The position numbers and the translations under genes are program-made. The notes beneath the pieces are model-generated. The model was not told the DNA's origin. It saw only the letters and a program-made list of their open reading frames with translations, and made no database searches. Positions 1 through 7,941 of a stretch of DNA of 64,000 nucleotides are shown here, piece by piece (the first letter of the stretch is position 1; the number at the start of each line of letters is the position of its first letter). The stretch comes from Dorea_D hominis (GTDB lineage: Bacteria; Bacillota; Clostridia; Lachnospirales; Lachnospiraceae): assembly GCF_014287705.1 (NCBI RefSeq), contig NZ_JACOOY010000009.1:1-64000 (forward strand). The letters are read 5' to 3'.

Positions 1-262
1 TCCGATTTGACTCGGATTTAAAATCAAGTTCGTTCCAGTTCAAGAAAACTACTAGCTTTCTTATCCCTTTTACTGTTTTAAGGTTGACATCGAACACTTA
101 ATGAGGTCTTTCACGAATTCAGTGTGAAAGTCGTTCGACAGAGTCGAACTTCATTTTGTTCTTTGTCTGTTCTGAATATTCTCTTAAGAATTTTCAGGGT
201 TGTTGTCTATTGTTTAATTATCAAGGTTCTTATCTTTTCTTGCTACTCATGTACGAATCAGC
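1..262 (-). other. probable rRNA operon leader (16S gene beyond left edge)
   Basis: No protein gene is seen here. Read on the minus strand, the stretch follows a strong promoter (269-298) and holds a boxA-like segment near 205-232 (GAACCTTGATAATTAAACA). It also has two small hairpins near 113-155 (CTTTCAC/GTGAAAG and GTTCGA/TCGAAC). This is the usual look of the untranslated leader before a 16S rRNA gene in Clostridia, where boxA loads the antitermination complex. The rRNA itself is not inside the window, so the identity is inferred from the leader layout and the adjoining tRNA genes. Confidence 0.45.
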
Positions 263-268
263 TTGTTC

Positions 269-298
269 ATAATAGCATTTCTTAGTACATTTTGTCAA
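269..298 (-). promoter_or_regulatory. strong sigma-A promoter of the leftward (rRNA-type) transcript
   Basis: On the minus strand the -35 is a perfect TTGACA (293-298) and the -10 is TATTAT (269-274), with an 18 bp spacer. Transcription would start near 262 and run off the left edge. The consensus -35 and the non-coding leader downstream fit an rRNA operon promoter. Confidence 0.6.
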
Positions 299-394
299 GA
301 ACTTTTTTCGTTTTTTTCAAATCTTTTTCACATCCTTTTAACAGATGCATCCGCTCTCATTCTCAATCGCTTCCGCATTAGAACTTCGAGCAAA

Positions 395-483
395 CGGAGA
401 AAGAGGGATTTGAACCCTCGCGCCGCTATTAACGACCTACTCCCTTTCCAGGGGAGCCCCTTCAGCCTCTTGGGTATTTCTCC
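395..483 (-). tRNA. tRNA-Ser (anticodon GGA)
   Basis: The minus strand folds as an 89-nt class II tRNA. The acceptor strand GGAGAAA pairs with TTTCTCC, the discriminator is G, the anticodon loop is CTGGAAA (GGA), there is a long variable arm, and the T-arm reads GGGTTCAAATCCC. The 3' CCA is not encoded. The gene lies between tRNA-Ser(UGA) and the leftward rRNA-type promoter. It has no strong promoter of its own, so it may depend on read-through past the hairpin at 525-554. Confidence 0.95.
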
Positions 484-524
484 AAAATACTGATCTACAG
501 CTTTACATATCACAAGACATATAA

Positions 525-554
525 AAAACTACCGTCGCACAGACTAGTAGTTTT
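525..554 (-). terminator. intrinsic terminator after tRNA-Ser(UGA)
   Basis: An 8-bp stem, AAAACTAC/GTAGTTTT, encloses a 14-nt loop and runs into a T-rich tract on the minus strand. It sits directly after tRNA-Ser(UGA) and before tRNA-Ser(GGA). Confidence 0.6.
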
Positions 555-558
555 AAAG

Positions 559-644
559 CGGAGAGGGTGGGATTCGAACCCACGCGCCCTCTCGGACAAA
601 CGGTTTTCAAGACCGCCTCGTTATGACCACTTCGATACCTCTCC
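559..644 (-). tRNA. tRNA-Ser (anticodon UGA)
   Basis: This is an 86-nt class II tRNA on the minus strand. The acceptor GGAGAGG pairs with CCTCTCC, the anticodon loop is CTTGAAA (UGA), there is a long variable arm, and the T-arm reads GTGGGTTCGAATCCCAC. CCA is not encoded. It is expressed from the promoter at 688-717. Together with the neighbouring GGA tRNA it reads five of the UCN serine codon needs by wobble. Confidence 0.95.
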
Positions 645-687
645 ATATATTCACTTGTTTATCGCTTCTGTATCAGCGACATGTTGT

Positions 688-717
688 ATTCTAGCACACT
701 TCATGCCGCTTCGTCAA
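688..717 (-). promoter_or_regulatory. promoter of tRNA-Ser(UGA)
   Basis: Minus strand -35 TTGACG (712-717), 18 bp spacer, -10 TAGAAT (688-693). The start would fall about 35 nt before the tRNA 5' end. Confidence 0.5.
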
Positions 718-804
718 TATCTTTTTTCATATTTTTTTATTTTTTTGTATCCCTGTACTTTCCCGTAGTTAAACACCGCCTGCAAAGCCTCTTTAATTCA
801 GATC

Positions 805-1548
805 TCATCCCTGTCTGCGACGTTCCAGCAGAAACATTTTTGCAATGTCCAGATCTTCCGGTGTCGTTATTTTTATATTTTCATAGGAACCTTCAAATAA
901 CTTTACCGGCATCTTAAGCATCTGTTCCAAAACCATTGCATCATCCGTCACCTGTACAGCGCGTTTCTCCATAAGTTTGGAATATGCATCTGTAATCAAT
1001 TCTGTTTCAAATATCTGTGGTGTCTGGACTGCCCAGACATATTTACGTTCCGGTGTTGCTGTCGAATATGTCTTATCATCTACGATTTTAATGGTATCTT
1101 TGCTTGGCATACCAGCTACACAAGCACGACATTTGCACACTGTATCATACCCTCTTCTTAAGATATTTTCTGTCACAAACGGTCTTGCTCCATCATGAAT
1201 AAATACATAGCCGGTCTTGCTCTCTTCGCCAATTCTTCCATCTGCAATTGCCTGCAGACCATTCCAGACGGATGCATAACGCTCTGCGCCGCCTTCTACA
1301 ACCGCCTTTACTTTTGAAAAATGATATTTTCGTACAATTTTTTCGTAAACTTCTTCTTCCTGTCCCTTTCCTACTACAAGAACAATATCATCTATAATAG
1401 ATGATGACTGAAAAATCTCCAGTGTATAATAGATGACCGGTCTTTTATAAAGTTCTATATACTGCTTCTCTACAGAAGCATGCATACGTTTTCCACGTCC
1501 TGCCGACAGAACGATTGCCGTACAGTGTTTCTTCTGTCTGATTCCCAT
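805..1548 (-). CDS. ispD: 2-C-methyl-D-erythritol 4-phosphate cytidylyltransferase
   Basis: IspD transfers CMP from CTP to methylerythritol phosphate, the third step of the MEP isoprenoid route in the cytosol. The 247-residue length is normal for the family. Visible signatures are the N-terminal nucleotide loop SAGRGKRM, the motif FIHDGARPF in the middle, AGMPSKDTIK, and a C-terminal ITTPEDLDIAKMFL. The start codon overlaps the stop of upstream tsaD by one base (TAATG), so the two are probably translationally coupled. It is the last gene of the housekeeping run that begins with tsaE. No ispF partner is adjacent. Confidence 0.93.
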   Translation of the reverse strand: MGIRQKKHCTAIVLSAGRGKRMHASVEKQYIELYKRPVIYYTLEIFQSSSIIDDIVLVVGKGQEEEVYEKIVRKYHFSKVKAVVEGGAERYASVWNGLQAIADGRIGEESKTGYVFIHDGARPFVTENILRRGYDTVCKCRACVAGMPSKDTIKIVDDKTYSTATPERKYVWAVQTPQIFETELITDAYSKLMEKRAVQVTDDAMVLEQMLKMPVKLFEGSYENIKITTPEDLDIAKMFLLERRRQG

Positions 1549-2576
1549 TATCTTTCACCTAACTTCAAGTTCGGGACTGCATTCAGATCCCAACCGTGCC
1601 TTGTTCCATTTATATATTCATAATATGCAGCCACGCCGATCATTGCTGCATTATCCGTACAGTAGATTGGCGACGGATAGTAGAACTGTACACCTTTTTC
1701 TTCACATGCTTTCTTCATTGCAGCACGCAGTGCACTGTTTGATGCCACGCCTCCTGCAATTGCAAATTTATCCACATGATATTCTCCTACCGCATGCATG
1801 GCATTTGCGACAAGTACATCTGTAACAGCTTTCTGGAAAGATGCTGCAATATCCGCCTGATTGTATTCGATTCCCTTCATCTGACAGCCATTAATATAAT
1901 TCAACACAGCAGACTTCACTCCACTGAAGCTGAAATCATATGGTGAATCTTCTACATGTGCACGTGGAAATGCAATTGCCTCTGGATTTCCTTCTTTTGA
2001 TACCTTGTCAATCTTTGGTCCTCCCGGATAACCGAGCCCGATTGCTCTGGCTACTTTGTCAAAAGCCTCTCCTGCCGCATCGTCTCTTGTACGTCCGATA
2101 ATGTCAAATTTGCCGTAATCTTTTACGCGTACCAGATGGGTATGTCCTCCGGACACAACAAGGGAGAAAAACGGCGGTTCCAGATCTTTGTGTTCAATAA
2201 AATTTGCTGCAATATGTCCTTCAATATGATGCACTCCGACCAGTGGTTTCTTCGCAGCATATGCGATTGCCTTCGCTTCGGCAACACCGACAAGAAGCGC
2301 CCCAACCAATCCGGGACCGTAGGTTACTCCGATTGCATCTATATCTTCCAGTGTTACTTCAGCTTCTTTTAATGCTTCTTCTATTACCTGATTAATCTTC
2401 TCAATATGTTTTCTGGATGCGATTTCCGGAACAACACCTCCATATAAGGTATGAAGTGCAATCTGCGAAGAAATCACATTGGACAGCACTTCCCTGCCAT
2501 TTTTCACAACCGCTGCTGCTGTCTCATCACAGGAACTTTCAATTGCCAGTATTAATATATCTTTTTCTTCACTCAT
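1548..2576 (-). CDS. tsaD: tRNA N6-adenosine threonylcarbamoyltransferase
   Basis: TsaD (Kae1/Gcp family) transfers the threonylcarbamoyl group to A37 of ANN-decoding tRNAs, working with TsaB and TsaE. The 342 residues carry the ASKHA-fold signatures: SSCDETAAAVV near the start, the metal-binding region GVHHIEGHIAANF with its His pair, SGGHTHLV, and near the end a glycine-rich AGGVASNSALR. Partner genes tsaB and tsaE lie 2-3 kb upstream on the same strand, so this block supplies three of the four t6A genes. tsaC is not in the window. Confidence 0.96.
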   Translation of the reverse strand: MSEEKDILILAIESSCDETAAAVVKNGREVLSNVISSQIALHTLYGGVVPEIASRKHIEKINQVIEEALKEAEVTLEDIDAIGVTYGPGLVGALLVGVAEAKAIAYAAKKPLVGVHHIEGHIAANFIEHKDLEPPFFSLVVSGGHTHLVRVKDYGKFDIIGRTRDDAAGEAFDKVARAIGLGYPGGPKIDKVSKEGNPEAIAFPRAHVEDSPYDFSFSGVKSAVLNYINGCQMKGIEYNQADIAASFQKAVTDVLVANAMHAVGEYHVDKFAIAGGVASNSALRAAMKKACEEKGVQFYYPSPIYCTDNAAMIGVAAYYEYINGTRHGWDLNAVPNLKLGER

Positions 2577-2613
2577 TGTTTTACCTTTCTTTTCTCTGTT
2601 TGTTATTCACATT

Positions 2614-3522
2614 CTAATCCGAAAATACAAGTTCCACCGAACGCCTGTCTTTTGCTGCAATCGCATTCGGGAAAATCTCTCTCACTTCATCCATATATTC
2701 TTCCGGCTTACTGAGTGATGGGCTGTAATGCGTCAGCCACATTTCTGCTACTTCTGCATCTTTTGCCAGCTTTGCCGCCTCATAAAATGTCATATGCTTA
2801 TATTCTTTTGCTTTTTTCTGCTTATCTTTTTCACCATACATACCTTCGCAGATAAACAGATCCGAATGCATGGCATTCTTGCGGATAGCATCTACCGGTC
2901 TTGTATCGGTACAATATGTCAGTTTCAGACCTTTTCTTGCCGGTCCTAATACCATATCCGGAGTATATACATGCTCTCCATCTTCTACAGTCTCACCTTT
3001 TTGCAGAATTCCCCAGAACTGCTTTGGAATTGCATTTGCATTGGCGCGTTCCACATCGAATTTGCCGGCACGATCTATTTCCATCGTATAGCCATAGCAT
3101 GTTACATTGTGATTTACACGGAATGCCTTCAGTCGGTATCCATTCATCTCAAGTGTCTGCTCCTGATCTTTGATTTCTATATATTTGATAGAAAACGGAA
3201 GCTCCGGCGCGATCACACGCAGTGCATTGACAACCCGTTCCAGCCCTTTTGGGCCAACCAATGTCAATGGCTCCGTCCGATCTGCATTTCCCATTGTAAG
3301 GAGAAGTCCCGGTAATCCACTGATATGATCTCCATGATAATGTGTAAAACAGATCACATCAATCGGTTTGAAACTCCAGCCTTTTTCTTTAATTGCAATT
3401 TGCGTTCCTTCTCCGCAGTCGATCAGCAGGCTGCTGCCATTATATCTCACCATTAGTGACGTAAGCCACCGGTACGGCAACGGCATCATCCCTCCTGTTC
3501 CTAACAAACATACATCTAACAT
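2614..3522 (-). CDS. rnz: ribonuclease Z
   Basis: RNase Z is a zinc-dependent endonuclease that trims tRNA 3' trailers, which matters here because neighbouring tRNA genes lack an encoded CCA. The 302 residues match the short bacterial form. The metallo-beta-lactamase motif FTHYHGDHISGLPG lies near residue 60. Further ligands are seen in CTDTRP and in the C-terminal LTHYSPS. The N-terminus MLDVCLLGTGG is typical of the family. It is in the same orientation as tsaD, 37 bp upstream of it. Confidence 0.94.
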   Translation of the reverse strand: MLDVCLLGTGGMMPLPYRWLTSLMVRYNGSSLLIDCGEGTQIAIKEKGWSFKPIDVICFTHYHGDHISGLPGLLLTMGNADRTEPLTLVGPKGLERVVNALRVIAPELPFSIKYIEIKDQEQTLEMNGYRLKAFRVNHNVTCYGYTMEIDRAGKFDVERANANAIPKQFWGILQKGETVEDGEHVYTPDMVLGPARKGLKLTYCTDTRPVDAIRKNAMHSDLFICEGMYGEKDKQKKAKEYKHMTFYEAAKLAKDAEVAEMWLTHYSPSLSKPEEYMDEVREIFPNAIAAKDRRSVELVFSD

Positions 3523-3555
3523 ATTTTTACTTTACCTCTGTTTCTTCTCTTTTTC

Positions 3556-3795
3556 TTAACTGTCGCACGTTACAGGTATTGAAAATCCAGATACGATCCT
3601 GTCATAGCAGTCCTCACAAAGATCAAACGCGTCTTTCTGTCCGTCTTTCTTCGAAAAATACCCCCAGTGCTTCTCCACTTCCACGATATCTTCCTGTGGG
3701 ACTTCGTTTATTACCGAAATTTTCTTTCCGCAACAGTTGCAAATAATCTCATCTAATTTTTTTATCTCTATTTTTTGTGTTCTGTAATGGCGCAT
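3556..3795 (-). CDS. small zinc-ribbon-like protein
   Basis: A 79-residue protein of unknown function. The start at 3795 is preferred because AGGAGG sits 5 nt before this ATG; an upstream in-frame ATG (3810) overlaps that ribosome site. Two CxxC pairs, CNCCGKK near the N-terminus and CEDCYD near the C-terminus, would bind one zinc ion. Between them is a charged stretch and the segment HWGYFSKKDGQKD. Small proteins of this look occur beside RNase Z and RimI genes in clostridia, but no role can be assigned. It could bind nucleic acid, which is only a guess from the fold. Confidence 0.6.
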   Translation of the reverse strand: MRHYRTQKIEIKKLDEIICNCCGKKISVINEVPQEDIVEVEKHWGYFSKKDGQKDAFDLCEDCYDRIVSGFSIPVTCDS

Positions 3796-3891
3796 ACGTT
3801 CCTCCTGCATGTGTCGGTCACATTTTTTCTCTTTGTTACGCCTACATTATATTCTTTCATTTTGCAGATTCCTAGTGGAAACTGCTGACAA

Positions 3892-4365
3892 TTATGGTAT
3901 CTGCCGGCTCATCAGAACCGCATCTTCCACCGGATCTGTATAGTAATTTTTACGCACTCCGTCCTCTGTAAACCCAAAAGACCGATAAAGTGCTGCCGCA
4001 CAGTCATTTCCGGCACGTACATCCAGCATCCATCTGTGGATTCCTGACGCTTTACACCACTCTGTAAATTCATTCATAAGTGCTGTAGCGATTCCCCGCC
4101 TCTGAAACTTTGGTGCAACTGCGATTTTGACAATCTCCGTCTCATCCAGCACATAAGAGCAAAATAAATATCCTGCCAGTTTTCCTTCTATCCATGCCCC
4201 TGTATTTCGATATCCCGGTGCCTTCAGTGTCTCTTCTATACTGCCTGAGCTCCACGGATCCGGAAATGTACATTTTTCAATTGCCAGTATCTCTGATACT
4301 GACTGATTTGTTGCTTCTAATACATCCTGCGGATCAAAAATCCGGACTTCTATTTGCTGCTTCAT
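3892..4365 (-). CDS. rimI: ribosomal protein S18-alanine N-acetyltransferase-type GNAT
   Basis: A GNAT acetyltransferase. RimI-type enzymes acetylate the N-terminal alanine of ribosomal protein S18. Acetyl-CoA-binding features are visible in the motif A region FQRRGIATALMNEF, followed by the usual MLDVRAGNDCAAALYRSFGF. The start at 4365 (MKQQIEV) is chosen since TGAGG lies 9 nt upstream; an upstream TTG at 4386 lacks such a site. It follows tsaB closely (25 nt). The tsaB-rimI pairing is a very common genomic linkage and supports the name. Confidence 0.88.
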   Translation of the reverse strand: MKQQIEVRIFDPQDVLEATNQSVSEILAIEKCTFPDPWSSGSIEETLKAPGYRNTGAWIEGKLAGYLFCSYVLDETEIVKIAVAPKFQRRGIATALMNEFTEWCKASGIHRWMLDVRAGNDCAAALYRSFGFTEDGVRKNYYTDPVEDAVLMSRQIP

Positions 4366-4389
4366 CTGCGAAACCTCATCAATCAAAAT

Positions 4390-5133
4390 CTACTGACCGG
4401 ATTTTTCCTTTTTCTCGCGTTCTGCACGTTCTCGTTCTGCCTGTGATACACGCAGGTAATCCGGGCGGTGTTCCATTGCTGTGACTGTTCTGCCTTCTCT
4501 ATAATAATTCATGCCAAGTGCACCTACTGCTGCCGCGCGCTGTCGGTTCAGGTGAGCAGGCGCAAACTGAATCTTCATATCTGCAAGCAGCTCATTTTTC
4601 AGCTGTTCTCTGAAAGCCGGTACACCATCTCCCAAAAATGTTACTTTCTGATTATATTTTTTTAATTTTTCTGCCAGTTCTTCTATCGGAACTGCCATCT
4701 GTTCTTCCATAACTTTAAGTTCATTATCTGCACATGCATAAATACCTGTATAGACCTGCCCTCTTCTCGCATCCATGATTGGACAGATCAGTCCTTCTGT
4801 ACCGCAGAGATTGTATGCCAGTCCTTCCAGTGTCGGCACTTCTACCAACGGCTTCTTAAGTGCAAGTCCCAGTCCTTTTGCAGTTGCTGAACCGATACGA
4901 AGTCCGGTAAATGAGCCAGGTCCGCTCGCGATTGCAATTGCATCGATCGTATCCAGGTCTAATTCTGTCATTTTCACAATCTCATCCAGCATCGGAAGCA
5001 GAGTCTGAGAATGTGTCTTCTTATAATTCACAGTATATTCGGCAATCGTCTGCGCATCTTTCTTTTCATTTTCTGATTCCAGAACCGCAACTCCTGCTAC
5101 AAGGCCGGAGCTGTCCAGTGCTAATATTCGCAT
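4390..5133 (-). CDS. tsaB: tRNA threonylcarbamoyladenosine biosynthesis protein
   Basis: TsaB is the non-catalytic ASKHA-fold partner of TsaD and scaffolds the t6A complex. The 247 residues start with MRILALDSSG, carry the conserved ASGPGSFTGLRIG segment and PIMDARRGQVYTG, and end in a lysine/glutamate-rich tail (REKKEKSGQ) that is longer than strictly needed. Its start overlaps the end of tsaE by 13 nt, which indicates coupled translation. rimI follows downstream. Confidence 0.94.
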   Translation of the reverse strand: MRILALDSSGLVAGVAVLESENEKKDAQTIAEYTVNYKKTHSQTLLPMLDEIVKMTELDLDTIDAIAIASGPGSFTGLRIGSATAKGLGLALKKPLVEVPTLEGLAYNLCGTEGLICPIMDARRGQVYTGIYACADNELKVMEEQMAVPIEELAEKLKKYNQKVTFLGDGVPAFREQLKNELLADMKIQFAPAHLNRQRAAAVGALGMNYYREGRTVTAMEHRPDYLRVSQAERERAEREKKEKSGQ

Positions 5134-5546
5134 ATACTAATCCTCCGATAATCAAATCCTTTTTCCAGATCTTTTTCTATCTTAATCTCTGTATAATGTT
5201 CCGGTAAGATCTCTTCGATCAGGTTCGCCCACTCGATCAGGCTCACCCCGTCACCATATATATAATCTTCATAGCCAATCTCATCCATCTCTTCGACATC
5301 TCCAATCCGGTACACATCAAAATGATAGAACGGCAAACGTCCTTCCTCATATACCTGTACAATTGTAAATGTCGGACTGCTTACCGGCTCCAGTATATCC
5401 AGACCTCTTGCCAGACCTTTTGTAAAAACAGTCTTGCCAACGCCAAGATCACCGACCAGCGTATATACCTGTCCGGCATGTGCTTTCTTACCAAGTTCTA
5501 AACCGAACGCATAGGTTTCTTTCTCACTGTTTGTCTCTATTATCAT
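5121..5546 (-). CDS. tsaE: tRNA threonylcarbamoyladenosine biosynthesis ATPase
   Basis: TsaE is the small P-loop ATPase that drives the t6A complex. The 141 residues contain the Walker A motif GDLGVGKTVFTKGL near residue 33, SPTFTIVQVYE after it, the YHFDVYRI motif, and the characteristic IEWANLIEEILPE. It overlaps tsaB and lies 17 nt downstream of the YcxB-like gene, so it may be transcribed together with it. Confidence 0.94.
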   Translation of the reverse strand: MIIETNSEKETYAFGLELGKKAHAGQVYTLVGDLGVGKTVFTKGLARGLDILEPVSSPTFTIVQVYEEGRLPFYHFDVYRIGDVEEMDEIGYEDYIYGDGVSLIEWANLIEEILPEHYTEIKIEKDLEKGFDYRRISICEY

Positions 5547-5563
5547 GGATATTGTCCTCTCTG

Positions 5564-6064
5564 TTATCTTTGCACACGAACCGCCGGTGCCGGCATATTT
5601 TCATAAATCAAGTCTGCGATTTCTTTGTATTCCGCTTCAATCTGGTTTAACGGAAGAATAATTGCCTGCCCGGAATTACTGTATAAGATCAATATTTTCT
5701 TCGTTGTCACTGCACGCTTAAATGCATCCCACGATGCCATTCCACTGTCTGATTCTGTTGTTGTAAGGATTCCTTTCTCTGAAAATTCATAAGTCACCGG
5801 CACACTCAGACGATTGGAATGTTCCATCTGTTTTGTTACACGGTTGCGGATGATCATCTTCAATCCGCCCAGAACAAACGCTGCAAACAACGCAAATACA
5901 ACTGCCAGTGCGATCTGCTGTTTTACAAGAAATGCCACTGCCAGTGCTACGTTCAGTACTCCAAGGACATTCCGGAATATTCCGATCTTACCGGAACAAA
6001 TATGATGTATCGTAAAGTCTGTCACCGATGGGACATCCAGTTTTACTTCTACTTTTACTGCCAT
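5564..6064 (-). CDS. YcxB-like small membrane protein
   Basis: A 166-residue protein. Two hydrophobic segments at about residues 30-70 (VLGVLNVALAVAFLV and IALAVVFALFAAFVLGGL) form a membrane hairpin. A soluble C-terminal part contains SMASWDAFKRAVTTKK-like sequence and ends in MPAPAVRVQR. This layout (two TM segments then a small beta-rich domain with a conserved WxxFK region) resembles the YcxB/YcxB-like C-terminal family of unknown function. It occupies the place after modB where modC would be expected, but it has no ATPase motif. Confidence 0.6.
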   Translation of the reverse strand: MAVKVEVKLDVPSVTDFTIHHICSGKIGIFRNVLGVLNVALAVAFLVKQQIALAVVFALFAAFVLGGLKMIIRNRVTKQMEHSNRLSVPVTYEFSEKGILTTTESDSGMASWDAFKRAVTTKKILILYSNSGQAIILPLNQIEAEYKEIADLIYENMPAPAVRVQR

Positions 6065-6151
6065 TTACACGCACCTCCAAATTTTCGTTATATTTCATTG
6101 TAACACATCTTTTTTTTCCGTGCCACTTCTGTTATAGAAAAATAGGTATTA

Positions 6152-6847
6152 TTACCAGCGTTTCACCTGACGCATTCCTCGGTTTGAAACCAGATTCATC
6201 AACACAATAATCAGAAATGCAATAAAAATTACGATTGCAACCCAGACACCTGCCGTCGCATAGTCTCCATCCTGGATAACCATGGCAATCCTCTGTGAAA
6301 TCGTTCCTGTTTTTCCCGGAATGTTACCTGCCAGCATGGATGTTGCGCCATATTCGCCCAGAGCCCTGGCAAATGTAAGGATTGTTCCTGACAGAATTCC
6401 CGGACCTGCTGCCGGAACTACTACTTTCCAGAAAATAGTAATCTCACTCATTCCAAGTGTGCGTCCGGCATGAATCAGGTTAACATCAATCTGTTCAAAC
6501 GCCGCTCTTGCATTCCGGTACATAAGAGGAAATGCAATAACTGTTGCTGCTATAATACAGCCAAGCCATGTCTGCACGACTTTAATGTGGAACTGTTCAA
6601 ACAAAAAAATTCCAAAAGGTCGTCTTCTGCTGAAAATCAACAAAAGGAAAAATCCTGCTACTGTCGGGGGAAGTACCATCGGCAGTGTCAGAAAACCATC
6701 CAGAATGGCTTTCATCTTAGGTCCTGCCTTTACCACTTTTCTCGCCGCATAGATGCCAAGAAAAAAGGAGAAAATCGTAGCTGCTATACCTGTTTTCATG
6801 GAAATATAAAGTGGGCTCCAGTCCAGATTTCGTATAATTTCTGCCAT
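6152..6847 (-). CDS. modB: molybdate ABC transporter permease
   Basis: ModB forms the membrane channel of the molybdate importer. The 231 residues hold about five hydrophobic segments and the permease-ATPase contact motif around EYGATSMLAGNIPGKTGTI, typical of ModB. The start at 6847 (MAEIIRN) has AGGAGG 8 nt upstream; the longer in-frame start at 6877 does not. It follows modA, separated by a hairpin. No modC ATPase gene is found in this window, although the EAA-like loop for docking one is present. Confidence 0.92.
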   Translation of the reverse strand: MAEIIRNLDWSPLYISMKTGIAATIFSFFLGIYAARKVVKAGPKMKAILDGFLTLPMVLPPTVAGFFLLLIFSRRRPFGIFLFEQFHIKVVQTWLGCIIAATVIAFPLMYRNARAAFEQIDVNLIHAGRTLGMSEITIFWKVVVPAAGPGILSGTILTFARALGEYGATSMLAGNIPGKTGTISQRIAMVIQDGDYATAGVWVAIVIFIAFLIIVLMNLVSNRGMRQVKRW

Positions 6848-6897
6848 TTTTTCATTCCTCCTGTGTTTTATAATCATTTGTTATGTCCGTTATTTCT

Positions 6898-6936
6898 AAA
6901 ACAGACTATGCTTCCCGCATAGCCTGTATCTGTTTT
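6898..6936 (-). promoter_or_regulatory. intercistronic hairpin between modA and modB
   Basis: The minus strand forms AAAACAGA...TCTGTTTT with an inner CTATGC/GCATAG stem in the gap between the modA stop and the modB ribosome site. It can act as a partial terminator or 3'-stabiliser, giving more binding protein than permease. The U-rich end TGTTTTAG is weak, so full termination is unlikely. Confidence 0.5.
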
Positions 6937-6951
6937 CTATCTATTTCATGT

Positions 6952-7815
6952 TTATTTTACATTTGTGTCAAAGTAATAAGAATCAAATACTTTCTTTGAC
7001 TGATCCGATGTTACAAATTTTAAGAAGTCTTCTGCTGCCGCTTTCTGTGCTTTGTCAGCTTCATCATTTTTCACTTCTGCGATTGGATAAATAACATCCC
7101 CTGTCAGATCATAGCTTACTTTTTCCAGGATATCCAGATTTTTTTCGTATCCATATGTATCTGAATAGTAAGTGGTTCCGACTTCGCAGGATCCTTCTAC
7201 TACTGCGGAAAGGACTTTACTGACATTATCCTGTTCACTGATTTCCACACCGCCAAGCGCTTTGGAAACTTCTTCTGTTGTAATCGTTGCCGGATCTTCC
7301 ACTTTTTTCAGCTTACCAATAGATATCAGTGCCGCTCTTGTATATTTACCAACCGGAACACTGCCGCCTGCTAATGCAATACTTTTAGCGTCTTTTAATG
7401 TTTCCAGACCTTTTACTTTTGTTTTGCTGCCTTTTCTTGTTACAACAATGACCTGATTGTTTACTACATTTTTTCTTGTACCGTCTACAACCAGTCCGTC
7501 CTCTTCAAGCTGATCCATCTGTTTCTGTGCTGCTGAGAAGAATAAATCACACTCATACCCTTCTTCAATCTGTGTCAGAAGTGTTCCTGAACTGTCAGCA
7601 TTATAAGTGATTTTTACATCCGGGTGATCTTTCTGATATTCTTTTGCAAGTTCTGTCATGACTGTATTCAGACTTGCCGCAATAAATACCTGGATCTCTG
7701 TCTTTTTCCCGGATTCCTTTTTTGAATCCTTGCTCTCGTTTTTGTTTCCCGCACAGCCTGCTAAAGAAAATACCATAACAGCCGCCAGCACTGCTGCTAA
7801 AATTCTTTTTTTCAT
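6952..7815 (-). CDS. modA: molybdate-binding lipoprotein of the ABC importer
   Basis: ModA captures molybdate outside the membrane and hands it to ModB. The 287 residues begin with a lipoprotein signal ending in the lipobox FSLAGC, followed by a Ser/Lys-rich linker. The binding-protein core then starts VFIAASLNTVMTELAKEY and includes ADSSGTLLTQIEEG, FSAAQKQMDQLEEDG, AGGSVPVGKYTRAAL and TYYSDTYG. These fit the ModA family, whose anion is held by backbone amides and Ser/Tyr side chains. It is the first transporter gene after the Moco genes. Confidence 0.93.
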   Translation of the reverse strand: MKKRILAAVLAAVMVFSLAGCAGNKNESKDSKKESGKKTEIQVFIAASLNTVMTELAKEYQKDHPDVKITYNADSSGTLLTQIEEGYECDLFFSAAQKQMDQLEEDGLVVDGTRKNVVNNQVIVVTRKGSKTKVKGLETLKDAKSIALAGGSVPVGKYTRAALISIGKLKKVEDPATITTEEVSKALGGVEISEQDNVSKVLSAVVEGSCEVGTTYYSDTYGYEKNLDILEKVSYDLTGDVIYPIAEVKNDEADKAQKAAAEDFLKFVTSDQSKKVFDSYYFDTNVK

Positions 7816-7941
7816 TTGTCTTCTCCTTTTGATTAGATGTTGATAATTAAGAAAAATCTCTTCTTATAAATTTATAATCTAATCTTTGAAAGTTTACACC
7901 CATAGGTAATAAATAATACGAGCTTTGCCGAACTTATTATG

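Noticed and set aside
7816..7941. Molybdenum cofactor riboswitch before modA
   Set aside because: Only AT-rich DNA and a weak inverted repeat are present; no conserved core.
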